A stretch of 64,000 nt of DNA from Eonycteris spelaea (lineage: Eukaryota > Chordata > Mammalia > Chiroptera > Pteropodidae), in the NCBI GenBank assembly GCA_003508835.1, contig PUFA01000183.1, positions 2,790,001 through 2,854,000 of the forward strand, given 5' to 3'. Within the stretch, counting starts at the first letter, position 1; each line of letters begins with the position of its first letter. This document shows, piece after piece, positions 1 through 12,540 of this stretch. The notes under the pieces were generated by a model. It did not search any database. It saw nothing but the letters and a program-made list of their open reading frames with translations, and was not told the DNA's origin. A program made the translations under genes and the position numbers.

Positions 1-328
1 ACAAAATCATCTTAACAGAGGCACAAAGTACATTTACACATTTCAACAACCATTTATGATAGAAATTCTCAGCAAACTGGGAATGGAAGTAAATTTCCTT
101 AACCTGATAGAGGACATCTATAAAAACCCTACAGTAATATACTTACTTGTAAAAGACTAAATGCTTTTCTCAAAAGATCAGGAAGAATACAAGGATGTCC
201 TCTTTCAACATTCATATTCAATAGCACACTGTAAATTCTAGATGATGCAATAAAGACAGAAAATTTTTTTAAAGGCATGCAGATTAGAAAGGAAGAAATG
301 AAAATGTCTTTATTTACAGATCACCTGT

Positions 329-333
<5 letters not shown>

Positions 334-382
<49 letters not shown>
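334..382. repeat. (AC)n microsatellite
   Basis: An uninterrupted AC dinucleotide run of about 49 bases inside the old L1. A run this pure is likely to vary in length between individuals. Confidence 0.97.
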
Positions 383-383
<1 letters not shown>

Positions 384-975
384 CTACTCCTAAAACTGAT
401 AAGCGATTTTACAAGGTTGCAGGATAAGAAGTCAATGTACAAAATCAATTGTATTTCTACATGCTAGCAATGAACAATTGGAATTCAAAATATATAAACA
501 GTACCATATGTAGTACTAAAAAAATAAATAGTTAAGTATAGATCTAACAAAATACATGCAGATTAAATATACTAAAAACTGATGAATAAAAAGCAAAGTA
601 CTAGATAAGTAGTGATGTACTATGTTCATAATTGGAAAATGGTTAATATTGTTAAGATGTCAGTTCTTCCCAAATTGCTCTATAGATTCCATGCAAACTC
701 AATCAATATTTCAACAGGAATTTTTAAATAAATATCAAATAGAATAGCCAAAATTTGAAAAAAAAAGAAAGAACAGATTTGGAGGACTCACACTATCCGT
801 TCTCAAGATTTATTAGAAGCAACAGTAAAAAGAACACATGTTCTACATGTGGCTAGGCACATTTATCAATGAAGTGGAAGAGTTCAGAAAATGATATATG
901 CAAACATAATCAACTGATTTTTGACAAAGTTGCAAAGGCAATCCCATTAAAGAATACTCTTTTCGACAAACTACA

Positions 976-1036
976 TTAGAATATATACATATATATACAT
1001 ATATATATATTCAACTGCATTAGAATATATATATAA
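976..1036. repeat. AT-rich direct duplication and (TA)n run
   Basis: Two near copies of a segment beginning cattagaatatata flank alternating TA tracts. This is low-complexity expansion within the old L1. Confidence 0.8.
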
Positions 1037-2150
1037 TCATAGACTTAATGTAAGACTTAAAACTAGAAAAATCTTAGAAGAAAACAGGATAATCTATGTG
1101 ACCTTGTGTTAACCAACAAATTCTGAGATAAGACATCAAAAGGAAAATCCAAAAATAAAATATTGATTATATTGTATTTTATCAAAATTAAAAACTTTTG
1201 TTATATAAAAGATACTGTAAGGGAATCAGAAGACAGGCCAACTATTGAGAGAAAATTTTATAAATAATACTTGATAAAGGACTTGTATCTAGAGTACATA
1301 AAGAACCCTCAATACTGAACAATAAGAAAATGATTCAGTTTAAAAATAGATTTGAACAGACACTTCACTGAAAAATATACACAGATGGCGAATAAACTCA
1401 TAAAAAGATCCTCGACATCATTAGAACCACAATGAGCTATTACTACTTACGTATTAAAATGATTTAAATTAAAAAAAAAAACCTGACAATGCCAAATTTC
1501 AATGAGGATGCAATGGATCTGGAACTCAAATACTTAGCTGGTGGGAATGCAAAATCTTATAGCCTCTTTGGAAAAACAACTTATTTGTTTCTTATAAAGT
1601 TCAATCTATATTAACCACATGACCCAGCAATCTCACTCCCAGAATTCTACATAAGTGAAGTAAAAACCTATGTTCACACAAACTCCTGTATGCAAATGTT
1701 TATAGCTGCTTAATTCATAATCACCAAAAACTGGAAATAGCACAACTGTCCCACAGTGAATGGATTAACAAACTGTGGTACATCTATACAATGGTATACT
1801 ACTCAGCAATAAAAAGGAATAATCTAGTGATATATGAAACAGCACAAATGAATTCAAAGGCATTTTCCTAAGTGATAGAAGTCAAACCCAAAAAGATTAC
1901 TTTATGTAGATTCCCTTTATAGCATGTACAGGAAAAGGCAAAACTCTAGGATGGAGAACAGATCGGTGGTTGCCAAGGGCTGGAGGTGAGGAGGAGAATT
2001 TTTAACATGCAGCATAAACAAAATTTTGGAAGTTATGGGACTTTGTGTGTGTTGGTTGTCATGGTAGATATACAACTCTGCATTTGTCAAAACCATACAC
2101 CACGAAGAATAAATTTATAGTATTTGAACTTAAAAGTGAAACAGAAATAG

Positions 2151-5100
2151 GTCTTTCATTCAAAGAAGACAGAATTGAAGAAAAACTGTCCATCTATAAA
2201 CCTGGTCACCCTACAGAAGGGGTCCTGGCCCCTCTCCCCCCCGCAAAAAAAATTGTTGCTCAACGAAGTCATCTCAGGACAGGCATCAAAGTCTCAGGCT
2301 AGCCGTTTAGCTCTGGACTTCACCAAAACATTTCTAGGGGTCAGATCGTGATGGGAGAGTGCACTTTAAGATAGAGTAATCAAATCAGATCTATCTTAAC
2401 ACCCCTTTTACACATTCTAAGGCCCTGATAACAGACCAGCTCTGCAAATGTGAGCAAACGTAATTCTTTTCCTCTTCAGCAAACCAAGGACTGGAAAGCC
2501 TATAAATGTGCTATTTCAGCTGTTTTAAGCAGCTTATCGTGATTTTCTGAGAGTCTGGCCTCAAGACTCTGGATCCCTTCTTAATAACATTTAATGCTAC
2601 CATTATGTAATTGAACCCATTTTGTCAGTGTAGTGGGAATATCATTAAACTGTAATTCATTTCACTGTCTTCTAACTTTTAGACCCTCAAGTCCTAGAGT
2701 CCAGAACACTAGGAACTTAAAGCAGGGAGTGGTCTTAATCTTTCCCCATTCCACACCCCTCTTGGGCCAGGCTGAGTGTTTCCACACAGCGGTGTTATCC
2801 ATTTCATTATCACCAAGTCTCTGGATGCTTAGGTTCTCAGAGAGATCGGCAGGGCTCCTACTTCTCTGTCAGTGCCTTATACTTCCTGATGCCGAGAGAC
2901 ACCCCCTGATTTGCCGAGTCTCAATCTGGGTCCAGAGCATTTTTGGAAATGCAATGTCAGGAGATGGTACTTTTTACATTGGTTGTCCCCTTAACATTAA
3001 GTACCTGGCATCTTGCCACTTAATGCACAAGTAGCCACATTATTATTGAAACCACATGTTCATTAGCAAGGTTGGCACCAACTCAGTCTCCACTGTCCGA
3101 AGTTAATGTTATGTTCCATTATAGTCCAGACAAGGGGACAGTGTAGGATACAGTTTGGGCATGAGAACAAACAGTCTTGCTTGACGAAATCTGAGTCTTC
3201 AACTGTTAGAAATATGATCCGGTTTCCATCTCGACATATGTCTGCACTGATGTTTCAGAGAGGGACATGTTTTGAAAGAAAATACCATTCTTTCAGTGTT
3301 ATCTTTGCAAAATTGTATTTAATTCTTTCCACTACTTGCAGGGACAACTGGAGTTCGTCGGCTTCTTGCTGTGCTAACCACTTCATCCCTAGAGATTCAT
3401 GCAAAAGTGTTTCACTTAATATAAAGGAGTGACTCAGAATCATTGCTTTCAATTAAGAAAGCCTGAGAGAGTTCTGAGAACAGTGTTCTCTTCTTCTAGG
3501 AGCTGAGAGGAGGAGGGGTGCTAAGACGACGGGAGGGAGGGGATGAAAGAAGAAAGGAGAAAAAGAATATGAGCAGAAAAATAACAGTGCACTCAAATGC
3601 ACGATTCCATGCACTATTTTCATAAAATTTCATTCAATCGCACAACTTCTCAGCCTTTCAGACATATACATAATGAATAATTTTTTTCTCCATCCTGATA
3701 GAAAGACATACTGGGTTTTAAAAAACTTTTTGTTATTATAATTTATTCTCATGTGTATATCTTATGCTTAGGTCAGAGGGCTTGGATTTTCCTGTATCCT
3801 TTACTGGAGAAGCAAACTCACTTTTTGCATGTGTGCCGAACAAAACTGCCAAAAGCACTTGTTTAAACCCATTATTTGTGCTGCTTTACAAAATTATTTC
3901 TTATAGCATAGCATATGTTCAAGTCACTTCTTGTTTACATAGCAATCATGAAACCAAATTTTACAAATTTAGAAACCTACAATGTGAGAAATGGATCAAA
4001 GTACTTTTATGTTTGCTGCTGTAAACAGTGTCATTGAAGACCGAGTTTTTTTTTTCCTCCAGATGATCCATGAGTTATTGTGATTCTCCTATGTATGGCT
4101 AGGTCTATTATAATAAAATATTTTCAGAAATCTGAGAATAACCTAACTTCACCTGCTTCTCCCCAAACCTGCCATATTCCAACCAAAAGTAAACAGTACT
4201 CTTAGATCAGTGTAAAAAATACAGTCAACAAACTATATTGGTGAGCAGACCATCCTAACAGGGTTCCTGACAAGAAATTAATTGGGGTTCTTGAGAAGAT
4301 GGATCTGTGCCAAGGCTATGTTGCCTCAAAGCAATACAAGAATTTAGTCCCCAATAAGCAAAAACATTAAGTAATCACATCAGGAAAAAAATCAGAATAA
4401 AAGTCAGAATTAATTTACTTATCTTCTGTCTTCTACTTATTTATATTGTATTGCTATTTTTCTTTGACATCTGGAGGGATATTATTTGTATAGTGCCAGA
4501 GGCCTTTGAAGTTTTCCCTGAAGCTTGTTGTCCTGAGACCTGGGAGGAAAGGCTTTGACCTATTGAGAGATCAGCGTCCTCCCTCTTTCTGGACTCAGGC
4601 ACCACCTGCATAGTGGGTCTTCCCGGAGCTACCAAAACTAACAGATCAAGGAAAAATTTGAATGATTTCAAAACTTCTGTTTTTTATTCACACATCAATT
4701 TAAAACTAGTGGACAGAAAAGCAGTCTCCTTTTTCCTAGGTAAGCAAAGGGTTAACCCTGACAAACAATGTTCTAAATGTGTTCATTTATTCACATGCTT
4801 GCACATCTATTTGGATCACTCTGCCCATGCTCATTTTCCATATGACCTTTTACAAGTAGCTAAGAAAGACATCCATTGTTTCCTTGCATTTAGTGGGTTT
4901 GAAAACATAGTCCCCACAAGTGAAAAAGCAAGTCAGAGAAGGAATCTCTAAAGCAAAGATAAAGCATTCCCCATCCCCCACCCCCCAAAAAAGACATTTA
5001 TCAAGTCAGTCACAAAATTGTGATTGACTTAGAAATTGAACCAATACCTAGAGATATGTAATGGATTGGATAGTTCTAAAATATAGCTCGTATGCTTTCT

Positions 5101-5276
5101 TAGCCTCATTCAGGTCCTTACATACTCTTCCCAAACCATATAATTTTCCTTTCAAGCAAAAACGGGGCTATATGTTCTTCACATGGGCCCACCTGGCTGA
5201 GCTGGCACCAAAGAAGACTTTTTTTATTATTTCATATACATATAATATATCGTGTAATATATAGAAATATAGGATA
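2151..5276. other. Unique non-coding stretch, no gene recognised
   Basis: No interspersed repeat was recognised here. The sub-part at 2690-3030 has higher GC than its surroundings, so frames stay open longer: a 133-codon plus-strand frame at 2633-3034, and minus-strand frames at 3066-3452 joined across one stop. None resembles a known family. No splice-site set, CpG island or poly(A) signal arrangement supports an exon. The rest (3550-5270) is AT-rich with scattered short homopolymer runs. Confidence 0.6.
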
Positions 5277-5316
5277 GGTGATGGTAGATGATAAATGATG
5301 ATGATGATGATGATAT

Positions 5317-5365
<49 letters not shown>

Positions 5366-5386
5366 TTAGATTGTAGATAGATAGAT

Positions 5387-5453
<67 letters not shown>

Positions 5454-5458
5454 TAGAT

Positions 5459-5510
<52 letters not shown>

Positions 5511-5605
5511 CATAGATAGATAGATAGATACATAGATACCTAGATACCTAGATACCTAGATACATAGATACATAGATAGATAGAGATAGATAGAGATAGA
5601 TTGAT
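5277..5605. repeat. Compound (GATA)n microsatellite
   Basis: A (GAT)n lead-in at about 5296-5314 is followed by long GATA arrays with TAGATA and CATAGATAC variants to about 5605. On the minus strand it translates as a repetitive Tyr-Leu-Ser-Ile frame, which is only a by-product of the repeat. Interruptions split it into several pure tracts, the longest at about 5390-5450 and 5461-5510. Confidence 0.97.
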
Positions 5606-5654
5606 CATCCCAGATATTGTGAGGTAGGTTCTGATAAGTAGGCATGTCCTGATT

Positions 5655-6153
5655 ATATATAAACTAATTGTGGTAGCTAGTCTCCATGATAGCCCAAAAC
5701 AATCCATCTTCTTTGTATGTACATGCTAATCCTCTCATCAAGAGAAGGAAGCAAAGGTGCCAGGACTTATTAATGCCTGGGCATGGAAGTTACAGAACAA
5801 AGCACTCGCAGGGCCAGCCAAGGTTCAGTGGTATGGTACCTTTTGCTTCTTTCTAGAAGCCCTGAATTGTCATGCTAGAACTCCAGGACACCCTGCTTAA
5901 AAGAGTAGTCATGGAGACAGATTCTGAAAGCTGAGACACCACGTGGAAAGAAGCAACATGGAGGAGCTCCTAGGCCTGAGACACCCAGTGCCAGCCACAG
6001 CTGCAGCTGCCACCATCTTGTGAAACTGCATGAGATATACCAAGCAAGAATAGAAGATGTCACTAGAAGAACTGAAATATAATAAAATGGTTATTGTTAT
6101 AAGCCACAAAGTTCTGGGGTGGTTTCTTATTCAGTAATTGATAAATAAAACTG
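5655..6153 (+). mobile_element. MLT1-like MaLR LTR (solo, old)
   Basis: The right end carries the typical MaLR tail: a stretch about taagccacaaagttctgggg followed by ggtttcttattcagtaattgataa near 6098-6147. The body (5690-6060) is diverged but follows the order of an MLT1-type LTR. No internal retroviral sequence is attached. The subfamily and the exact left edge are uncertain. Confidence 0.65.
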
Positions 6154-6499
6154 CATTCTTTCAAGTAGCATTTTTTGTCTGTTTTGTAAAAATAACAGCT
6201 TCAAATTTTAAGTAATACACAACTTAAAAGATTTATTGTTTTTTGGTTTTCGTTTTTTGTTGTTTGGGGTAGGGGATGAGTAGAAATTGAATATCAAATA
6301 GCTCTCATACAAAAATATTTGAATGAGCTAAGTATAAACATCTAAATTAAATTACTTTACAAATACAATGACCTGTCAAATATGGGGAAAGTATTTGGCT
6401 CAATTTGTTTAGGACTTTAGCGATTCCAACAAGCATTTTGAAGACGTTTTCATATGCTTGGTTCATGGCTCCTACACCTAAAGTCTGGCTAGCGCTTTT

Positions 6500-7190
6500 T
6501 TATTTTTTAATTTTATTGTTTTAAGAGACATTTCCTAATTTTTCTAAAACTATCACTGAAAGTTTCAAACATTCAAATTTAGAAAAGTATAATAAACCCC
6601 ATATTCCAAAATCAGTTTCAACAACTATCAACTCACCACCATTTATGTTTCCTCTATATTCCAACTTACCCACCTTCCCCTCCTTATCTGAAATACATCC
6701 AAGAAAACATATCATTTTACTCAGAAATCTTTCTAAAGATTCTTAGATATTGGAGAAAGATTTTTAAAAGAAACCACAATACCATTATCAGAACTAAAAA
6801 ATGTTTAACGGTGATTTCTGAATAGCCTCAAATGTCCTTAGTGTTTAGAAGAGTTTTGCTTTGTGTTTTGATTTTTTAATTGAGATTCAAATAAGGTCCA
6901 TACAGTATTATCAGTTACATGCTTCTCTAATCTATAAGAACTACCCCTTTGCTTCCTTTTTTCCCATGGTATTTTTGTTGTTGTTGAAAATACTAGATTG
7001 CTCATCCTACAGAGTTTTCCTCAATCCAGGTTTCACTTACTACATCCCCATGGCTTCATTTAACATGTCTGCTGTTCCTTAGGATCCTAAAATTGGATCC
7101 AGGTTCAATATTCTGGCAAGAACACTTAGTGGTAATGTGAAATTCAATCTGAAAAAGCATACAGTGCCTAATTGTCTCTCTTTTTTTATA
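6500..7190 (-). mobile_element. Ancient interspersed repeat relic, probably old L1 3' UTR
   Basis: Phrases such as agtataataaaccccatatt (6576), ccacaataccattatcag (6774) and catttaacatgtctgctgttcc (7057) follow one another in the order of a common old mammalian repeat that I associate with L1M 3' UTR sequence on the minus strand. It may be the 3' part of the older L1 seen again at 12545-17335, separated by insertion of L1-A. The family name is not certain. Confidence 0.45.
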
Positions 7191-7299
7191 GAATAATGTC
7201 TGTTGCTTTATTTATTTATTTATTTAGTCTTTATTTTTTTTTATTAGTTTTAAGTATACAGTACATTGGTTAGATATTTATATAGTGTACAAAATGATC

Positions 7300-10200
7300 C
7301 CTCGAATTGTTCTTTCTCTCCTCTGGTTTTCTACCTAGCCAATATATTAATGCTAATGACATTCCCTATGCCATGCTCCCCATCCCTGTGACCATCTATT
7401 AATGACTAATTTGTACTTCTTTAATTCTTCACCCCATTCTCCCAGCCCTCAATCCTTCATCTCCTCTGTCCATCACCAAATTTTCCTCTATATTTATGAG
7501 TCAGTTTTTGATTAGTTTGTTCTTTTTGTTCCTTAGATTTCACATATAAGTGAAATCGTATGGTATTTATCTTTCTCTCTGACTTATTTCACTCAGCATA
7601 ATAACCTCTAGGTCCAAATGGTTGAATTTCATTTTTTTTAATGTCTGAGTAATATCCTATTGTATACAGGAACCATAACTTCTTTATTTAATTATCTATT
7701 GATGGGCGTTTAGGTAGGTTGCTTCCACATCTTGGCTATTGTAAATCGTGCTGCCATGAATATTGGGACACATAGATCTTTACAAATTATTGTTTTGATT
7801 TTCTTTGGATAAATACCCAGAAGTGCAATTGCTGGGTCAAAAGGTATATCCATTTTTAATTGTTTGCGAAACCTCCATACCGTTTTCCATAGTGGCCGTA
7901 CCAATTTGCAGTCCTATCAACAGTGCATGAGGGTTCCCATTTCTCTGGATCCTCGCCAACACTTGTTCTTTGATTTATTGATGATAGCCATTCTGAGAGG
8001 TGTCAAGTGATATTTCATTGTAGTTTTAACTTGCATTGCTCTGATGATGAGTGACCTTGAGCATCTTTTCATATGTCTATTGGTCATCTATCTTTCCTCT
8101 TTGAAGAAATATCTGTTCAGGTCTTCCACCCATTTTTAAATTGGACTGTTTTTGTTCTTGTGTTGTTTGAGTTCTTTATATATTTTGGATATTAACCCCT
8201 TATCATATGTTCCATTAGCAAATATCTTCTCCCAATCAGTCAGTTGTCTTTTTATTTTGTTGATTTCCTTCGCTGTACAAAAACTTTTTAGCCTGATGTA
8301 GTCCCATTGGTTTATTTTTTCTTTTGTTTCCCTTGCCCGAAGAGATATATGCAAAAAAAAAAAAAAATCCTGTTAGTAATATCAGAGAGTTTACTGACTA
8401 TGTTTTCTTCTGGAAGTTTAATAGTTTTAGGTCTTATATTTAAGTCTTTAATACATTTTGAGTCTATTCTTATATATGGTATAAGAAGGTGGTCCAGTTT
8501 CTTTTTTCTTTTTCTTTTTTTGCATGTATCTGTCCAGTTTTCCCAACACCATTTATTGAAGAGACTGTCTTCAGTCCATTGTATATTCTTACCAACTTTG
8601 TCATATATTAAGTGAGCATATTGGCATGGATTTATTTCTGGGCTCTCCATTTCTGTTCCACTGATCAATATATCTGTTTTTATGCCAGTACCATGCTGTT
8701 TTAATTACTGTAGCCTTGTAGTATAGTTTGATATCAGATAGTGTGATACCTCCAACCTTGCTTCCTTTCTCAAGATCGCCATGGTTATTTGGGGTCTTTC
8801 ATGGTTCCATAGAGATTTTAGGATTATTTGTACTAGCTCTCTGAAAAATGCCATTGGTATTTTGATAGAGATTGCATTGAATCTATAGATTGCTTTGGAT
8901 AGTATGACCATTTTAATGATGCTGTGAGTTTTCATACCCATGAGCACGGTATATGCTTCCATTTATTTGTATCTTCTTCAATTTCTTTTTTCAATGACTT
9001 ATAATTTTCTGAGAACAGATCTTTCACCTCCTTAGTTAATTCGATTCTTGGGTATTTTATAGTGTTCAATGCAATTGTAAATGGGATTGTTTTCTTAATT
9101 TCTCTTTCCAAAAGTTCATCATTGGTGTATAAAAATGCCACTGACTTCTGAATGTTAATTTTGTATCCTGATACTTTACTGAATTCATTGATCAGTTCTA
9201 ACAGTTTTTGGGTGGAATCTTTACGGTTCTCTATATACAATATCATGTCATGGGCTAATAATGAGATTTTACTTCTTACTTTCCAATTTGAATACTTATT
9301 TCTCTTTCTTGTCTTATTGCTATGGCTAAGACTTCTAATACAATGTTGAAGAGGAGTGGTGAATGTGGGTATCCTTGTCTTGTTCCTGACCTTAAGGAAA
9401 ATGCTTTTAGCCTTTCCCATTGTGTATGATGTTAGCTGTAGGTTTGTCATATATTGCCTTTATTGTGTTGAGGTATGTTCCTTCTATTTCCACTTTGCTG
9501 ACAGTTTTTTTCATAAATGGATGCTGGATTTTGACAAATGCCTTTTTTGCATTTATTGATATGATCATATGGTTTTTATCTTTCAATTTGTTAATGTGAA
9601 GATATTGTACCAACATTGCATCTCAGGAATAAATCTAACTTCATCATGGCGTATGATATTTTTAGTGTATTGCTGAATTAAGTTTGCTAATATTTTGTTG
9701 AGGATTTCTGTATCGATATTCATAAGAGATATTGGCCAATAGTGTTCTTTTTTTCTAATGTCTTTGTTTGGTTTTGGAATCAAGGTAATGTTGGTCTCAT
9801 AAAAGAAGTTAGGGAGTCTTCCCTCTTCTTTTTACTTTTGGAATAGTTTGAGAAGAATAGGTGTTAATTCTTTTTGAATGTTGGTAAAATTTGCCTATGA
9901 TGCCATCTGATCCATGACTTTTGTTTTTTTGGGAGATTTTTGATTAGTGATTCTATTTCCTTGGTGGCAATCGGTCTGTTCAGACTTTCTGTTTCTTCTT
10001 GATTCAGTCTTGGGAGATTGTAAGTTTCTAGAAATGTGTCCATTTCTTCCAGATTGTCCAATATATTGGCATATAATTGCTCATAGTATTTTCTTATGAT
10101 CTTTTTTATTTCTATGGAGTCCGTAGTTATTTTTCCTCTTTAATTCTAATTTTATTTATTTGAGTCCTCTCTTTTTCCCTTGATCAATCTGGCTAAGGGT

Positions 10201-11340
10201 TGTCAATTTTGTTGATCCTTTCAAAGAACCAGCTTTTGGTTTCATTAATCTTTTGTATTGTTTTTCTATACTCTGTTTCATTTATTTCCACTCTGATCTT
10301 TATTATTTCCTTCCTTATATTCTTTCTGGGCTTTGTTTGCTCTTCTTTTTCTAGTACTTTTAATTGTAAGGATATTGTTTATTTGAGCTTTTCCTTTTTT
10401 CTTGAGGTAGGATTGAGTTGCTATGAATTTCCCTCTTAGGACTGCTTTCACTGTGTCTCATAGATTTTGAGTCATTGTGTTTTCATTTTCATTTGTCTCT
10501 AAGTATCTTTTGGTTTCTTCCTTGATCTCATTGATAGCTCATTTATTGTTTAGTAGCATGTTATTTAGCCTCCATGTATTTGTGTATTTTCCAATAGTTG
10601 ATTTTTAATTTCATACCATTGTGATCAGAGAAGATGGTTGATATGATTTCAATCTTCTTAAATTTATATAAAACTTTTTTGTATGCTAATGTGGTCTATC
10701 CTGGAAAATGTTCCATGTGTACTTGAAGAAAATGTATATTTTGCTTCTTTCAGGTAAAATGCTCTGAAAATATCTACTAAATCCATCTTGTCTAAAGTGA
10801 TTTTTAGGCCCACTTGTTGGTTCCTGTTGGTTTCCTTATTGATTTTTTGCCTGGAAGACCTGTCCATGGTGTTAATGGGTGTTAAATTCTCCTACTATGA
10901 GTTATCACTGTTACTCTCTCCTTTTATGTCAGTCAATAATTGCTTTATGTACGTAGGTGCTTCTCTGTTGGGTGCTTATATGTTTACTAGGGTTATGTCC
11001 TCTTCATTTATGGGTCCCTTTATCATCATGTAATACTCTTCTTTGTTTCTTATCACAGCCTTTGTTTTAAAGTCTTTTTATCTGATATAGTATAGCTTCC
11101 CCAGCTTTTGTTTCATTTCCATTTGCATGAAATATCTTTTTCTATCCCTTTACTTTCAGTCTGTGAGTGTCATTTGACCTAAAGTAGGTATTTTGTAGAC
11201 AGCATATGCACGGGTCTTGCTTTCTTATCCATTTGGCTACCCTATATCTTTGATTGGAGCATTTAATCCATTTACATTTAAAGTGATTACTGAGGATACA
11301 CAGTTACTGCCATTTTATTATTCATATTTGTTACTTCTAT
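7300..11340 (-). pseudogene. L1-A ORF2 (endonuclease-reverse transcriptase), broken
   Basis: ORF2 encodes an N-terminal APE-like endonuclease, a central reverse transcriptase and a C-terminal cysteine-containing region, and drives target-primed insertion. Recognisable pieces on the minus strand: endonuclease end with an SRIDH motif at about 10690, reverse transcriptase pieces at 8932-9783, C-terminal part at 7710-7904 and 8136-8668. The frame is split by many stops and frameshifts. The reverse transcriptase box normally reading FADD reads LAHD here (9247-9258, reverse complement), so a metal-binding aspartate is lost. It is a dead copy. The ends of the reading frame are estimates. Confidence 0.85.
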
Positions 11341-11379
11341 TTTTTTTTTTTTTACCCTTCTCTTTTTACATGAAGTTCC

Positions 11380-11945
11380 TTTAATATTTCTTGTAATACT
11401 GGCTTGTTGGTGATGCAATCCTTAAGCTTTTTCCTGTCTGGGAAGCTTTTTTATCTCACCTTGTATTTTAATCAAAAGCCTTGCTGGGTAGAATATTCAT
11501 GGTTGTAGATTCTTGTGTTTCGTAACTTTGAGTATTTCTTGCCAGTCCATTCTGGCTTGCAAAGTTTCCATTGAAAAATCAGCAGACATTCTTATGAGGG
11601 TACCCTTGTAAGTAACCAGCTTCCTTTCTCTTGCTGCTTTTAAGATTCTCTCTTTGTCTTTGACCTTTGGCATTTTAATTATGATGCGTCTTGGTTTGGG
11701 TCTGTTTGAATTTCCCTCTTTGGAATTCTTTGTACTTCCTGAACTTGTATGTCTAATTCCTTTGCCAGGTTAGGGAAGTTTTCTGACATTACTTTTCAAA
11801 TAGATTCTCAATCTCTTACTCTCTCTCTTCTGCAGATGCTTCTATGATCTGGATATTGTTATGCTTCATGTTGTCCAGAGGTGTCTTAATCTTTTAAATT
11901 AATTTTTAAAATTATTTTTTTGTTGTTGTTCTAATTGGGTGTATA
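11380..11945 (-). pseudogene. L1-A ORF1 (RNA-binding protein), N-terminal part deleted
   Basis: The C-terminal RNA-binding half of L1 ORF1 is recognisable by colinear similarity with copies B, C and D (for example the reversed coding phrase around 11590-11690). The upstream part that should encode the coiled coil is absent: sequence jumps at about 11940 from the segment before the coiled coil directly into the 5' UTR. Stops are present. An intact ORF1 protein would trimerise and coat L1 RNA; this one cannot. Confidence 0.8.
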
Positions 11946-12540
11946 TTCTGCTCTCCAAGGACACATCTGCATGTAGCTTGGGTGTGACTGTGAGTTGGGG
12001 GAGGCAGAGTTTCAGGGAATCCTTTGGTTGGAGTGACCTCTGCTATCCAGTTTGATGACCTCTCATCTATGGCGGCACTGTATCTGCGCACTGTGGGGTG
12101 GTGTGGGCCGGGGGCGGGGTGGGGCTCAACAGAGGAACAATGGATACCGCCAGCACTTCTGTTCAGGAGAGATCCAGCCCTCACTCTGACAACTCAGTGT
12201 CCCCCTGTAAGTTCCTGGTGTCCCCCGCATGGCTAACCAGGCGTTGGTACTCAGAGAAAATAGGTCTGTCACCATGAAAGCCTGCTCAGAGACACAGCCC
12301 TTTAAGAGGATTCTATAGCTGCTGTTGCCTCTGTCCCACTCAGCTGCTGGGGACCTGGCAGCTTCGCCTCCTTGTCTGTCCTAACTGTTCCCATTACATG
12401 GCTATTTCTTATTTCTCTCTCCAGTTGTAGGGCTTGCTCATCTAGATCCCGGGTGACTTTCCTTGCTGTTTGCTCCATGTTTCTGTCACAACTTTGATTT
12501 GGCCACAAGAGGGATGAACAAAGGCTTTATCATCTACACC
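11946..12540 (-). promoter_or_regulatory. L1-A 5' UTR (former internal promoter), partial
   Basis: GC-rich against its AT-rich surroundings. It aligns phrase by phrase with the 5' UTR of copy C at 23925-24545 (for example the segments near 11990-12060 and 12120-12200). In L1 this region holds the internal promoter. The half next to ORF1 is deleted. Confidence 0.75.

Larger units (their letters stand above)
1..2150 (+). mobile_element. Old LINE-1 (L1M type): ORF2 3' half and 3' UTR
   Basis: The stretch reads as a badly decayed L1 ORF2 on the plus strand. The start is the reverse transcriptase region, near the part that precedes the active-site box, which is degenerate around 309-330. Near 450-500 is the segment that normally encodes the YTNN-like motif. 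C-terminal sequence follows to about 1650. The 3' UTR-like part at 1740-2000 has wording typical of old L1 tails (closing phrase like gtggttgccaagggctgg at 1966-1983). Many stops and frameshifts; no long frame remains. The 5' part lies outside the window. Family (L1MC/L1MD/L1ME) is not settled, and the right edge is approximate. Confidence 0.8.
7195..12540 (-). mobile_element. LINE-1 copy A, minus strand, nearly full span with one internal deletion
   Basis: The order on the minus strand is 5' UTR (12540 to about 11946), ORF1 remnant, ORF2, then a 3' UTR ending in the poly(A) (a T-rich run at about 7199-7240 on the plus strand). The tail phrase around 7245-7300 is of the laurasiatherian L1 type. 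Compared with copy C, about 600 bases are missing at 11940-11946, covering the second half of the 5' UTR and the ORF1 coiled-coil region. No clear target duplication was found. It adjoins or interrupts older minus-strand L1 sequence on both sides. Confidence 0.9.

Noticed and set aside
2633..3034. 133-codon plus-strand frame, the longest outside repeats
   Set aside because: The local GC is higher, which keeps frames open. There is no homology, no typical start context, no partner exon, and the opposite strand is also fairly open.
5232..5513. Tyr-Leu-Ser-Ile repeat protein on the minus strand
   Set aside because: It is a translation of the GATA microsatellite.
5277..5605. CRISPR-like array
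   Set aside because: The four-base units have no spacers; it is a microsatellite in a mammalian context.
8932..9450. 172-codon minus-strand frame as a possible gene
   Set aside because: It is the reverse transcriptase part of L1-A ORF2, with a mutated catalytic box.
11946..12540. CpG island or promoter of a host gene
   Set aside because: The GC-rich sequence is L1 5' UTR, as shown by three other copies in the window.
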